Below, piece after piece: positions 1-13,895 of a DNA stretch of 64,000 nucleotides. Position 1 is the stretch's first letter, and each line of letters begins with the position of its first letter. The translations under genes and the position numbers were made by a program. This DNA comes from Mycteria americana. Lineage: Eukaryota; Chordata; Aves; Ciconiiformes; Ciconiidae. The DNA is taken from contig NC_134396.1 of the NCBI RefSeq assembly GCF_035582795.1, positions 33,709,683 to 33,773,682 of the forward strand, given 5' to 3'. The notes beneath the pieces were generated by a model. That model saw nothing but the letters and a program-made list of their open reading frames with translations, searched no databases and had not been told where the DNA came from.

Positions 1-412
1 ACTACACCTGGCTGGATGCTTGGAAAGCAGCTTCCACTCTTCTCCCATACCCTGCTGTGCACCTGCTTAATGCTCAAAATGAATACTTAGACTGTATAAC
101 TTAGTGCTTTTCATTAAACAGTGGACTAATTGGATCATGCTGTGCTAAAGTTCCTGCCAAATTAGTCAGGAAGTATCATGTAGTAACACATGCATTTCCT
201 GGAATTTCTTTTAATCAAATTATTACAAAGAACCATTCTTCAAACTATGTGAAACAAGGGTGTCTTGCAGCTGATGCTGCTATAATCTTAAATAAAGCAC
301 ACTTCAGAGTTGCTTTGTCAGCTGGGATTCATCCTTGTAATTTCTCTATGAGTAAGCTTTTCTAAAGCTTACCGTGAAGTCTATTTTGGAATATCTTTTG
401 ATCACAGATTAA
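1..412. other. intergenic, nothing recognised
   Basis: AT-rich unique-looking sequence up to the first CR1 fragment. I see no open frame, RNA gene or repeat in it. Confidence 0.6.
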
Positions 413-1300
413 CATCACAGAATTGCAGAGGTTGGCAGGCACCTCTGGAGATCACCTAGTCCAAATCCGTGCTCAAGCAGAGTCAGGCACAGCAAGTTCA
501 CCAGGACCGTCGTCCAGTTGGGTTTTGAATATCTCTAAGAATGGAGGCTCTACCACTTGCCTAAGAAACTTGCTCCAGTGTTTAATAGTCCAAACAATTA
601 CAAGTTTTTTTCTTCTGTTTAAGTAGAATTTCCCGTGTTTCAGTTTGTGCCTGCTGCCTCTTGTCCTGTCACTGGGCACCACTAGAAGAGTATGGCTCCG
701 TCTTCTTTATTCCCCCCCATCAGGTATTTGTACACACTGAACTCCACCATCTCATTGTCACTGCAGCCGTGGCTGCTCCCAGCATTCACATTCCCAACCA
801 GTTTTTCTGTCGAGCAAGAGAGCTTCTCCCCTCTTTGGCTCTCAGTCACCCGCTTGAGGAAATTGTCATCAATGCAGTCCAGAAAATTCCTGAATTACTT
901 GTGCTCTGCTGCATCAACCCTCCAGCAGATATCAGGGTGGCTGAAGTCCCCCATGAGGGCCAGGGCATGTGAAAGTGAAGCTTCTTCCAGTTGTCTGAAG
1001 GAGACCTTATCTACTTCTCTTTCCTGAGCATGTGCTCTGTAGCAGACAACTGCCACTTCACCCATGTGCATCTGCCATCCCAAGGCAGAGCTCTGTGCGC
1101 TCCTGCTGCTCTCTCATACCAAGGGCAACTCCGTCTCCTCGCTTTCCCAGCCTGTCCTTCCTAAAGAGCCTGTATCCATCCGTTGCGGCACTTCAGTCAC
1201 GTGAGCTATCCCAGTCCATACCGTGATTGCAGTGAGACCGTAGCCCTGCAGACAGACCTCTAATTCCTCCTGTTTGCTCCCCATGCTGCAATGGATAATT
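413..1300 (-). mobile_element. CR1 LINE, internally deleted (endonuclease part joined to 3' end)
   Basis: On the minus strand the right part, about 1300 to 740, translates in broken frames to the CR1 ORF2 endonuclease. The hallmark GDFSHPDICWR is encoded near 950, followed by a DCIDDNFLKRV-like stretch near 850-890. At about 725-745 the sequence jumps directly to the CR1 3' region (PSDRTRGSRHKLK-like translation near 640-680), and the element ends at about 413 without an obvious octamer tail. The reverse transcriptase region that should lie between these parts is missing. The element is old, with many stops. It is either one internally deleted insertion or two fragments joined together. LINE identity is firm; the exact borders are approximate. 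Confidence 0.8.
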
Positions 1301-2793
1301 AAATCGTAAAGGGTGCTTGCAGCTTAAGTTACGAATTCCAAAGAGAGAGTGAAAAAAAAAAATCTCATTTTAACCTCTATTTCATCCTTCTTATTTACAG
1401 TCCTTTAGGAATAAAAATACCATAACCAATAAACAAACAGCTGTGATTTTTGCTCCAGCTTAATCCAAAGACCTGTGGAAGCACTAGGCATTAGATAGAA
1501 ACAGCAAAGAATGCAATGGAATAATTGAGCACTACAGCCAATTATTTGGTTAATTTTGTCCAATAACCGCTTTTGGGGAAATCATTACATTTCAGTTTTA
1601 AGTTACCTTAAAAGAATACATCATGTCTGACTTTTGTTTTGGTGGCAGTCAGAAAAAGGTAGGGAGAAAGGAAACTCCACCCTTGCTTGTGAGAGAGACG
1701 TAAGCCCAGGCAGAATTGCAGCACTTTGAGAACCTATCCCAACACTGCGAGCTGAGGTGCCCCAAGGGGATGGTGACAGGGAGACGTGAGACAGGCCCAT
1801 GACACAGAGAGTGAGAGCAGGCATGGGTCCTCCCAGGTCCTCTCCCATGTGGAGCAGAGAGCTGGTCACTTTGGGTAAAGGAATATGCTGCATTGCTCTT
1901 GGGAGGTGGAGGAAACAGCACACATCTGTGTTCACCAGGCATATTTATGAGGCATTTTGAACACCTGTGTAGTTTTACCATAGATGGGTCAATGATGTCA
2001 TAAGATTGCAAGGAACAGCCAGCCTGAAGGAAAACTGTTAGAAAAATGGAGGAATATGAAGTAGTAGGATGGGTGGGGAGGTCTAACCTGTACAGGACAG
2101 CACAGGGGACAGAAGAGGAAGATGAGACTGGCTGCGGGAGCAAAGAAATCCAAGCATGTACTGCAGCTATTTTTCATGAGGTAGAACCACATGTAGCAGT
2201 CTCATTTTCCCTTGTTATATTGATTGGCACATTGTGATGGTTGCAAAGAAACAGACTGGCTTTTGAACAAGTATGAAAATTAAGCTATTTCTGCCCCGAT
2301 GAAAAAGATGCAGCTTGCAAGAGAAACTTGTGCCACAACAGTAGCAACTGTGAACAAAAGCAGATGGAGAATAATCCTGATCGGCCTGTTTCCTACATAC
2401 AACCAACAGAAGTTAAACTGTCTTAGACAACCACAGGGGCCATTTAACAATGCCAGATTTTAAATATCAACAGACCTTGGTTATTTCTGTAATTCAATAA
2501 CTTCATGTTCACGGCAACTTAATCCACGCAAGATTTTGCAATCAACCTCACCTGCCAATTCAGTATATTTGCTATTGTGCTGCATCGTTCCCTTTTCTGC
2601 TTCTCTGTTAATTTTGTGTTTCGTATCTCTATGCTTTTCACTTGAAAACTTGTCTTATATATTTCATAATATATTATGATACCCTGTCAAATTTCTAAAC
2701 AGCAGTTACAGACAACTATATAAACTAAAAATCAGTCTATAAACCAAAATGTGAGTGACTGGAGCTCTGTTTCATTGAAGACCCTAGGAAGAC
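1301..2793. other. intergenic, no gene recognised
   Basis: Unique-looking sequence with short A-runs. The longest open frames, about 1621-2143 on the minus strand (104 and 164 codons in two overlapping frames), show no family motif and overlap each other, so I treat them as chance. Confidence 0.5.
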
Positions 2794-3570
2794 CCACAGA
2801 ATCACAGACTGGAGGGACCTCTGGAGGTCATCTGGTCCAACCCCCCTGCTCAAGCAGGGCCAGCTACAGCCAGTTGCCCAGGACCATGCCCAGAAAGCTT
2901 TAGAGTATCTCCAAGGATGGAGACTCCACAACCTCCCTGGGCAACCCGTGCCAGCGCTCAGTCACCCTCACAGTGAGAAAGTGTTTCCTGATGTCCAGAG
3001 GGAACCTCCTGGGTTCCAGTTTGTGCCCATTGCCTCTTGTTCTGCCACTGGGCACCACTGGAAAGAGCCTGGCTCTGTCCTCTGTGCACCCTCCCTTCAG
3101 GTGTGGGCACACATTAGTGAGATCCCCCTGAGCCTTCTCTTCTCCAGGCTGAGCAGTCCCAGCTCTGCCAGCCTTTCCTCACAGGAGAGACGCTCCAGCC
3201 CCTTCATCATCTCTGTGGCCCTTTGCTGGGCTTGCTCCAGTATGTCCATGTCTCTCTTGTGCTGGGGAGCCCAGAACTGGACCCAGCACTCCAGGTGTGG
3301 CCTCCCCAGTGCTGAGGGGAGGGGAAGGCTCCCCTCCCTCCACCTGCTGGCAACGCTCCTCCTAGTGCAGCCCAGGATGCTGTTGGCTTTTGTTCTTCCA
3401 CAAGGGCACGCTGCTGGCTCATGGTCGAGCTGGTGTCCACCAGGACCCCCGGTTCCTTTTCTGCCAAGCTGCTTTCCAGCTGGGCAGCCCCCAGCATGTA
3501 CTGGTGCATGGGGTTGTTCCTGCCCCGGTGTAGGACTTTGTACTTCTCCTTGTTGAACTTCATGAGGTTA
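2794..3570 (-). mobile_element. CR1 LINE 3' fragment (inverted partner of 27570-28343)
   Basis: The minus-strand sequence is the 3' part of CR1 ORF2 plus 3' UTR. It begins at the right with a KFNKEKYKVLH-like translation, passes through an ESSLAEKEPGVLVDTS-like segment, and ends at the left in an ACAGAATCACAG-type tail. Large parts remain readable although frames are broken. It is 5' truncated, as usual for CR1. The same subfamily recurs in the opposite orientation at 27570-28343, with closely matching sequence over about 750 bp. Confidence 0.9.
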
Positions 3571-6500
3571 AACACCACAAAACACACGATGAAACAAAAT
3601 ATATTTTGTTAATTCCTGATCAGTAAAGCTCCCAATACAGAAGGTAGGAAGGAAGCTAGCTTCTGAAGAATTAATTTTTCTGCTTTATTTTTTACATGTA
3701 CAGCTGGGGGCAAATCCCATGCTTAGATAAGCATGTTTATCATTTGCAACAAGTGTATTTTAATTTTCAGTTTTCCATATATTTAATAATGACAATAACT
3801 AGCAAATTCTAATCTAAAGCTGTTTATTTTTAAGTGCAGCTAATGTTCCTGTGACTGAAGTTAAAACCAGAATAATCATTAGCTATACACATCTCATACA
3901 TTTTTAAGACTATATAGCATGCCATTCTGTGGGTACAAGAGATTTTTCTCTTTTACTAAGCCAACTGGTACAGTTGAAAAAACTGAATTTTAATTGTCCT
4001 GCCTGTGTCCATAGACCACCACAGCTACAGCACCATTTCCTTTTCTCTAGATCATGTTTTGGCTACAGCATTAGAATGGCCATTATTGCAAGGGCTAAAC
4101 TTGGTACTTTCATATTTCAGGGATTCCTAATGATATTGTCTTTGGATTTGATTATCATGGATTGACAAGTTTTGTCTGGGATTTAAGATTTGAACAGCCT
4201 CCAGATCACAAATGTGATGGTTAAAAAAGAAAATCCCTTGAACATTGTTAACTGCAAAGTTTTTATTAAAACTCACACAGCAAATTATATTTTCATCTGT
4301 TCAGTAGTGAACTGAACTCACTATCAGAGGAGCAGACTGTGGCAATTTTTTATAGGAGGTTCCTTACACGTAAAGGACCTTTAATACAGTTACTAAATTC
4401 TTGTGATCTGGAAAAGTTAATAACTTATCTCAAAGTAGTTTCAGAGGCAGGCATAACGTTCATATTAATATTGCAGGCATATCTGTGAAACTGAAAACAC
4501 TTAACACTCTGTTACTTTGGTATGCAACTAAATGTAATTTATTTTCAAACTGTTTAGGGTGTTTGGCGGCTCTGTATCCAGGTATCTCTGCGTTAACATC
4601 TCTAGGACTGTAAAGTTACCCATTGCCAGAGAAAGTGACGTGACACTTGAGATATTCTTATTTCTTCTTTATGTTAAATGTATCCATTTAAAGGATTATA
4701 TCAATAACCTCTTTGTATTTCACAGTTACTTTTCAAAAAGTGAAATTAATTCTTTACTCGGTTCAAATAATTACTTTTTAAATTGAGTTTACCTTTATGG
4801 GCAACTATTTTCATTCGCACTGATGAAAACAAAGAGCATTACAAATTTAGGAGGGCCTAATACTTCATGGATACTAACTTATACGCAAACAACACTATGG
4901 ATTTGGGGCAAACCACCGGCCATTTTGCTTTAATAAACACACCAGGACTTCATTTTTTCTTGCTTACACCAGCCAGCCAACCAACCACCCAAGAGAAATA
5001 GAAAGACGAGAATCACGACCTGAGCAAGGACTGCAGAAGCTGACTCATAAGAAATTAGCAATCACCATATTTTCTTACACCAGTTGTGGGTGGCAGGGGG
5101 CTCAAGGTGCTGGCATTGAAGAGCAGTCCTCACAGGCTCCTGTTCAATACAAAGTCTCCAGACAGCACAGGGCAGGAGTGCAAGTGAGAACACAAAAAAA
5201 CTCGCGAGAATGGTTGCAGTGTAACCCAAAACCCACAGGAACAAATTTCCTTTTAAAATAAAAGGCTCAGATTAAATGCTTATGCTCCTCTCTGTCAGAG
5301 TACTTCCAAGTACCATTATCTCCCTGCTAAAGGTTATCTTCTCAACCCGACAGGAATCATACAGCGCACTCCTGCTGTGAATACAGGGATGGAAAACATG
5401 ACACAGGGCCTGTGTTTGTATCAAGCTCTGAAGAAACTGCATTTTCCTTCCCTAAAATGAGACATTTTCTAGTCATGGACTGACTGTGCATTGTGATTTC
5501 CTATTAGGTTAGGTATAGGTATATTAAAGGACACACCGTGGTAGTTATTCAACATAGTAGTAGGCACTGCAAACAGTTGCAGGCTTTGATCATAAGAAGT
5601 GCAGAATCTGTAAAATCAGAGATAAAATGTCCAGTATCCCAAAGTAAGGAGTGAGTTAAAATAAAAGTGAACCATGTTTAAAGGTATAATGCCATGCAAA
5701 GACGCTGACAAGTCTGAGCTGAGCTGAAAAGATCATGGCCAGTTTAGTACTTGGCATGGATGTGGCAGCAATAAAGTAAAATGGTTATTAAAAGCTACAG
5801 TGGGTATGCAAAGTGAGTATATTTCTACTGAGACAAGCTGTCTCATTTTGAAGAAGCCAGAAGTTCGATGGAAAAGACGTGCAAATCTATGCCAAAAAGG
5901 TATGCCACGATCAACAAAGTCTTCCTGCTTGGAGTCCTCAGATTCAGTCCTGCCAGGAGCTTTCCATTATTGCTGCAGACAGCTTCACACAAAACATGAG
6001 TGTGAAAGCAGCAGCTGTTCCTTTCTGCAGACATGTGGGGAAACGTCGTACCCATCAGAAAACAGTATCATTTTTGTATGAAAGACATTATGCAGAAAAC
6101 ATAACGATATTCTTCCTTGAAATCATTTGTGCCCAAGAACTACCTGTGCTAGTTTTCTTCAAATAGAGGAATTCCCAAACCACCACCAGAAGTGGAGATT
6201 TCTGTGGGCAGAAGAAGTGAAAGCATCTGGTTTTAATAGTAAATGAGTCTTCACAAATTTGTATAAATATAAATCACATATAGATCCTAATTCTGATCTC
6301 CAGTATACTCACAAAAACTAGGAGAAAGCCTCCCCAAGCCAGTGGAACTACATTTCATGAGAAAGTTCAATTTAAGAAGAAAATGCAAGTACAATGCTGT
6401 AAAACACCTGGTGACCATCAGGACTGTTGAATTCAGGCCACAAACTCATTAAGGCAGGAACTGCTTCTTTGTTTGTGGCTGGTGTCTTATTCCTTAATTG

Positions 6501-9414
6501 CCAGTGTTACTACCAAATGAGAGTAGAACGGAAAGCTCTGATTTTTGCTAATTCAAAGCAGAACTAGAACTACATGAGTTTGTTAGAATTGGAAGCTAAA
6601 GTTTGACATGCATAAATAACAGAAACCCTATTACACCATGTCAAGCACTAGAGAGTCAGTCACGTTTGACTTTGCTATGGTCACACGTTGTGTCCAATAC
6701 TAACATTTTACACAATCTCCTGCTTTTGAAAAAAAGAATTAGCCATTCATGTTTCTCTACGCACAAGTCAATGAAGATTCAAAAGCTCTTGATGAAAATA
6801 GATGAGAAAAACAGCAGTGTTGCAATAAACATACTTCTGAAATTGTTGGCACAGGCAGAATTAAGCAGTCAGCCTACTTCAGTCTGTGTCATAGTGGTAT
6901 ATTTCCCTGGTTTTGTTTGTAATATTCTCTGAATATTATTAACTAAGTCTTTCCACTGATGGTTCCAGTGTGCCAAAACAACACATTGAATGTTGTAAAT
7001 AGAAAATGAACATAGTGAAAGGCCAGAGAATAATACAATATTAATACCTAGGTAATTTCTATAATAGACATAGGGAGGAAAAAGTAAAAAGACAAAACAA
7101 AACAGGATCAGACATTGGTTTCAAAAAAACTGCACTTAATGACTCAGCTATGCTCCCACTGAAGGAAGAAACAGACTTTCTCTTGATATTAATGGAAACA
7201 GGCAAAGGACTTCAGTCACCTAGAGATGCTGCAAACTGAAAAGATGTGTATCCTTGAAGACTACGTGGGAAACAAAGAGAACATTACATTTTATTCTACT
7301 TTGTTCACTGCTATTTGACAGTAGAAATAGAAAGGTAGTCTCAATAGGACCAAAAAGCTTCAGTCGGCCACTAAAACATCCAAACACAGTAATAAAGATG
7401 CTTATTAATTTTTTTCTCTGGCATCCAGTGGAGGTGATACTGAAAAGGCAGCAAAAAACAACAGAGGTCCTAACCCAGACAACCTGTACTTAAAAATCAT
7501 GCTCTGAGCAGCATGGTTGGGAATTGTCTCCAAGAAAGATCCAAAGGGCAAAGAGGGAATAAATCCATAATGGTTATGAAAGGCATCTTACCTCAGCTCA
7601 TCCTCAACATCACAGCACAGGATAAAGATTTCTGGTTTCAGAACAGAAACAAACCAGTCTTTTTTAAACGAATTATTGTGTGAATAAGTTATTTTCTTTA
7701 CTTCAGTGTGCATTTTTTCCTAAACAGGTTTGAGATTCAAATTTTCTAATATACCTTAAAAAACCCTGTAGGACTAGATTAAAAATTCTCCTCATTTCTC
7801 TTTCAGCAGTACAGAGATTCACATTCAGAGTATCACTTCAGCTGTAGGCAAAACAGCTGCCAGTTCACTGGCATGCAAACTTAAACACAGTTCTTGTTGC
7901 TATACACACTGTTTAAGTTTTCTTTGTGACTGAAAGGTGCACACAAGAGGCAATGGGTCAAATTCTAGCCTCATCCCATCAGACATAAAAGATAGCAAAC
8001 CCCCCTGAAATCAAGGCTGGAGGAATAACACGCAAAAGAAGCCAGGTCTTTTAGGCAGGAGCACTAATCCATCTGCAAAAGAGCCTTGCACATTTTTTCC
8101 TTTGCCTCCCAATCATTTTGTGTACAGCCATGACAACCATTTACCATTTCTGCCACTGCTTATCTTCAGGGCAACCATCTATTGGCACAAAGAACCTCTG
8201 CCCTCCTCCGCCTTCACCAGTTGTGACTGCAGATCTCCAGCCACCCCACTGTATGCAGCTGGGTCCTTGGCAACCTCCCCTCCCTCTTAGGACTGGTGTC
8301 CCAAACACTGAGTTTTGATTTGCATTTGGCAAGCATTGCTGTGTTAAAAGAATTTTCAGGGTGTTCACAACAGAGGGCAACTTGCACACAAACTAGTCAT
8401 TTGGAGCCAGTGACTACGCCAGCTTCAGACGTAGATTTAAGGTTGTGGGTTTTACAAGCCTTTGAAGCTAACCCCAGAACAATTGTCAGCATTTATAGTG
8501 GTGACTTCTAACATGCCACTGGGGATTGCTTCATAATCAGAAAGAAAAGAAAAAGGACCACAAAAGTAAACCTCCTGCCAGAAAAGAAGTACACCAGATC
8601 AGACAGATGGTTAATATTAACTGAAAGGGCATCCAGATTTGTGATTTTCTTTTTCCTTAACAGCAATATCAACAAACAAGTTAAGAAAGCTCATAATATT
8701 TCTCCAATTAACTGTTCAAACACTTAGTCTGCTTGTATTCCTTAGGGGACCTGTCAGAGCACCAGCAGCTCCATCTCCTGTACTGACGGGGCAAGCGGCG
8801 ATAGGTGGAGATCTCACCCTGTTCCAGAGACTTCTCCTTTTTAACTAAGTAACCTTCTTTTGTCCACTAAGAACACAGGTAACCCACGTTCTCTGCCTTT
8901 GATCATTTTTCGGATGTGGAGTATTTTTAGGCATTAACCTTGTATCAGAGGATATGGATTATCTGTTCCTCTTTAATTTAAATACCGCTGCACAAGACAA
9001 GGAGCGAGGGGTCCAGGCAGTAAATAAAACAGCTGCTGTGGTATTAAGAGAAACTGGTCAACTCTTTTGTCACAGAGTATATCTTGGGAGATAACAGCAA
9101 AAGGCCTATTTTTCTACTCCAACTAAAAAGTGGAGAGAACAAAGAGAAGGAAGATTCAGCTACGGACCTGACTGTCTCCTATAATTTTGGTATAAAAATA
9201 AGAATGTTGTTCTCTCCAGCAGGCCGGAGACTGATCAAGGATGTTACCCCATCCACTGCTCAGGGTCAGACCAAGGCAGAGCTACACGAGACCGACGTCT
9301 AAACTTAGTAAGACCTCTGCCACAGCAGTGACTGCGTCTGCAGTCCCTGGCACCTGCCTCGGGGAGAGAACCACAGCCTGCAGCTCAGCCTGGCGAGGAA
9401 TGGCTTTGGGTACC
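3571..9414. other. intergenic, no gene recognised
   Basis: Mostly AT-rich unique-looking DNA. Several open frames of 60-110 codons occur, for example around 5800-6166 and 6603-6932, without recognisable motifs. GC content rises after about 9200. Confidence 0.5.
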
Positions 9415-9474
9415 CAGCCTGTGCGGGGCCAGCAGCCTGTGCGGGGCCAGCAGCCTGTGCGGGGCCAGCAGCCT
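9415..9474. repeat. 18-bp GC-rich tandem repeat, about 3.3 copies
   Basis: Three identical copies of CAGCCTGTGCGGGGCCAG occupy 9415-9432, 9433-9450 and 9451-9468. A partial fourth copy follows. The unit is a multiple of three, so it keeps open frames on both strands. The surrounding 9200-9560 is also more GC-rich than its neighbours. Confidence 0.95.
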
Positions 9475-12400
9475 GCGGAACGGCACAGCTGTGCCCACGC
9501 TCTGCGGCCGTCGGTCTGAGCCTGCTCTGCGCCGTCCTTGTGGTCCTGATCATAGTTGCTATTTTTCAGCGGCAAATCATGCACAAAACCAAAAGGCATA
9601 GTGCACACCCTGCCGCTGCAGTATTACTGAAACGTCACGCTAATGATGTGTTTTTCCTGTCCTAGCACAGGGCATAAAGGCGTGCACTGACCTCCTGGGA
9701 TTGCGTGTGGTGAGAGAAGCCACACACCGTGCACGCAGCGTGTATTTGTGCTGCCTGTTGGTAAAGCTCTTGGGACTGAAATAACCTGCCAGCTCTGCCC
9801 AAGTTTCCCCTGCCCCATCTCTGAGCGAACTAGCACATGTACATCCTGAATGATGAACCATACGATAAGGTCCTTGCAGCAAAGCAGGCATTACGTCAAA
9901 CTGTCAGAATATTTGCTCCCATGCACTCTGCAATGGTACAGGAAATGATGTCAAAGAAGTTCATCTATGTGCTTTTGTTTCTCCCATACTAGTCCACTCT
10001 GTAACTACATAGCCAAGAGGTTTTTTTTTCTTGATGCTCAAGTCTCCACTCAAAACCTAGAATTCGTGGCCACTAGGCTGTTATCTCCAGGGCTGGGAGC
10101 CATGTGTCTTTCTTCTTGGGTGGCTTCCACAGTTGGGTACTATAATCATGGTAAATTATGGATTTATTTCCTACAAAGAACAGCCACTTTGTATGGTTTA
10201 CTCCACCTTTTGGGCCAGTGCATGAGACAATTCAGATTCCTGTGTCCCAGACAGAAAAGAAATTCTTGCAAAAGAAATAGGAGAAGGTTTAGCAGACAGG
10301 ATTTCTTGGAAATAATTCTTCCTACATATAGAAGGCCACAATGTGGGCAAACTGTGTCATTAGAAAGTTATTACTAGGTCATGAGAAACCCTCTGAAAAT
10401 CTTAGGGCAATCTACGTGAAATCTGAAGGTAACACTTAAACATCAGAGAAAAGAAGTACATAGATGAATCAAAGAAGAAAGAGGGAGCAAACCCTAGCTT
10501 TTTCATGCATGAAGCTTCGTCTATGTGCAAATGGAGATTCAGGCTCTTACTGTCCAAACCAGTGAAGCATCCCAGAAGATGCAACTTCATAAAATACCAC
10601 TTTGCCGGAGTCACACGATCTTCTCTATGAAACAGCCCCATGTGGCCATCGAGTGCCTGGGAGTGTGGAGCTGCCAGTGCTCCAGCCCCAGCTGGGCAGG
10701 GGGACATGCTGCAGACCCATGGCCACCAGGCAGACCAGGTCCTCCTGCTGAATTTCCTCAACAAAACCTGAATTATCAACGTGCACCAAAAGAACAGGTC
10801 CATGCTGAACGGTCCTGGGCTGTAAGAATACCTCACCCGCATAAACAACTGCTCCAGCAAAACAAAGGTAGCCAGGCTACAACACTTCTTTTTTCCTAGC
10901 TGGATGCAGCTCTCATAGTTCTGCTCTATTTTATGTGCCATGAAGGGTACAATCCCAGTATAACCCCAGTATGCCTGCCTGCTGCTTATGCTGTTGCACT
11001 GCAGTCAAGCCTGTTCCCATGCAAGAGCCCGTGAAGCTCTCCATGCATGGAGCAGCAGGAAAAGGTGAGTCTCCTCAGCCAGCACCTCAAGAGAAACATC
11101 AGGGCCCTGCTGAGTCAGCAGTCACAGTAATCACCAGGAGGGGGGTATTCCAGCCCTATCACACTAATTGATGCAGCTGTTGAGAATATCAGATATCAGT
11201 ATTTTCAAAGTTTTATTTGTCACTACTGCCAGATGTCAAAGTAATTATTAACATAGATGCTAGTGGTATCTGAGATGCCTGCAGTGAGGTTATGGTGACC
11301 CATATAAAAAGTCTCAGTTCACATTCTTGTGGTCTGGGACTTCAGATGAATCTTATTAGCAGATAATTCGTACATTGAGTAAGTGTTTATTTGTTTCTAA
11401 TGGTACTTGAAGTTCCAGCTAACATATCTGCAAGACCTTAAAAAGGTCAGGCATGACCCAGAAAGCCATCAGAACAATGAAGAGGCCTTTACAGACATGC
11501 CACACTTCAAGCTGAAGAAACATTTTTAAGGCTTGCTCCTTTGTTATAGTTTTCCTAGCAAATTAAAAACTATTTTTCAGTTGTTTTAAAGATAGGTTAC
11601 TGAAGTAACAACCACTTTCCTCCAAATCCTCTTGAAGTAGAGGGAAAAGCAATGGGGAAACACAAAGAAGGGGGTAAATCTTTCACGACTGATTTGTTCT
11701 GGTCTGAACCTTTTGCACTGTGTAACACAGATGTGGCTTAATAACTCTAGCGTATCCCTTTGAGAGAAAAGCTTCCATTTTTAAAGCACAATTCTTTCTA
11801 GAGTAAAACGTAACTAACAGTAGGATTGGGATTTGCTATCCCCAAGATGCCCAGATTGGACAAACTCATTTTACAAAAAAAAATGTGTTTTGCTGCCTAC
11901 ACACCTGATACACCTGCGTGGATTCCCTGCTTTGTGTGCCAGTGCCACAAATACTTTAATTTCAATTGTTGATGAAACGTGAAACAGGAGGAGTCCAGTG
12001 GAACAGAACAGAGTGGGGAGAATGGACACAGAGGTAGCTTTGGGACCTTCTCTCTGCCTACACCTCTTCTGGAAGAGCTGTTCCTGCATGGGCCGTCAGC
12101 ATAACCAGGGCTCAGGGATGCCCAGGGTTAAAAGTCCTTCTCTGTTAGCTGCAAAGAGTAAGGAACAGAGTAGGACACACAATAACAGTTCTAGTTTGAA
12201 GCATGTTTTGTGTCCTCTTAGCTACGCTTTGAGTGGTTAAACTGCCATTATAATTTCCCAGTTTAACAGGAATTGTTCCAACTGCTCCTGTTCATTAGCA
12301 TAAGAGAGCAAAATAGATGTTAAACCAGATTATGAGTACTTGTTTCTACAGTTTAATAGATAATAAATAACCTGTCTTATTTTCAGTGTTTATTTTTAGT

Positions 12401-13428
12401 GAAAACTACAGCTAGGATGAGTATTTACTTGTAACATTTTTCCACTCTTCTAACTTTAAAAAGAGTCATAGCAAAATACGTAACATATACGCCTAAAATG
12501 AGAATTTCGCCCTGCTTCTTTATCCAAATGTAGAACTTGTCCTCCATATGAGAATACCTTGGATAAAACAGTAATTTCTCAAAAGTGTTGTCATCACTTG
12601 TGTACAGGAAGTCAGAGCTAAATTTTAGTTAAAGAAAGCTTATAATTTTAGCAATACACTTCCTTTTTGCACTTTCTTGGTCCTGTTTAAAAATTCTCCT
12701 TTCAAACTCCTCCAGTTTGAATAACTATACTCTTTGGACTTTTTCTGAGCTGAAACACAAAAATTGTTTGATTTCATTCTGAAGCGACTGAAAATTTACA
12801 GACAACTCTAAGCTTTTTCCCCTGTTTGGGGAGAAAGGAGAGAAGTAAAAAGAGTGAGTGGGCAGCAGAAGTACTGAAAATTTAAAATAGTGGGAATAGT
12901 AAACTGAAATTTTAAATGAAAAAAAAAAAGAGAGAGATTAAGTGTCCAAATGATAATTTAAATTAATTTTTCTTTTTAAATTTCTCCATCACCAAAATGA
13001 AAAATCAAGTCACAATCATTGTTCTCTCATGGAAAAAGCCAAAGTCAACACCACCACACTTTTCTGAGGTGTATTGGTAAGCAATGTATTGGAGAACAAA
13101 GCAAGCATAATTAAAGCATTGTCTACCTGTTAAGAAATGCATCAAGGTCTGTGAGGGCCACACCAGTGCCAATGCATATGAGAGACAATCCCTGCAAACA
13201 CTGGTTTATTTGGTACAGCAAACCACCCAGATACATATAACAATCTGAAAGATAGGTTTTTCTTTTTCAGACTGTGTGAGGCTTAACATGGCTATCATCA
13301 GGTGCTTGGGCTTGTACACACCCAAGGTAGAACAGAACAGGATGTACCACACCACACTAAAGAAACCCTAAATTTGAATTGTGCTGCTACAAACAACTGC
13401 AAAAAATTGTACTGTCTGTTCCTTATGA
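9475..13428. other. intergenic, no gene recognised
   Basis: No repeat family or gene could be recognised. A 179-codon open frame on the minus strand (10402-10941) is the longest outside CR1, but it shows no recognisable domain and no splice context. There is a T-run at about 10020 and an A-run at about 12920. Confidence 0.5.
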
Positions 13429-13454
13429 ATATATATATATATACGTATATATAC
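13429..13454. repeat. (TA)n microsatellite
   Basis: An alternating AT run, interrupted once by a CG dinucleotide step (ACGT). Confidence 0.9.
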
Positions 13455-13833
13455 CTTTCAGCAGGTAATGTTCTTATGCTCCTCCAGTGAAGCAAGAGGA
13501 GCATAAGAATCTAAGAAGGGCCTGCTGCGCCCCTGGTTTTATCCATCAAATTCATATGGCATCTGCTGGGTGACGCAGAATTCTACTAATTCTAATTCTA
13601 CTAATTTTGCACAGATTTTCAATGCTGGTGACAGGCCTTGACTTCTGGACAGGTAGAGTAGAGAAGAAGACATGGATCTGAACAATCCATATGTGGGTCT
13701 CTCTCACATTCCCAAGTATCCTCTTACCAGCTTCGCATTCTCCATTCATCACCCCTATGTTGCTAAGCATAAGCCTATCCCAACAGGTATGATTCCAGGA
13801 AGCATCTTCAGCTGTCAGTTGCCTTTCCATTTT

Positions 13834-13895
13834 AGAATCATAGAATCATAGAGTCATTTAGGTTGGAAAAGACCTGTAAGGTCATCGAGTCATCA
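13834..13895 (-). mobile_element. CR1 LINE, extreme 3' end
   Basis: The left border carries AGAATCATAGAATCATAGAG, the reverse complement of the CR1 octamer tail. A GGTTGGAAAAGACC motif typical of the CR1 3' UTR follows. Only about 60 bp are present, a severely 5'-truncated insertion. Confidence 0.85.

Noticed and set aside
1621-2143. Overlapping minus-strand open frames of 104 and 164 codons
   Set aside because: Two frames are open over the same bases, with no family motif and no promoter or splice signals. Chance is the simplest explanation.
10402-10941. 179-codon open frame on the minus strand, the longest outside CR1
   Set aside because: There is no recognisable domain, signal or splice context, and the composition looks like reading GC-richer non-coding DNA. 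A second frame is open on the other strand over the same stretch.
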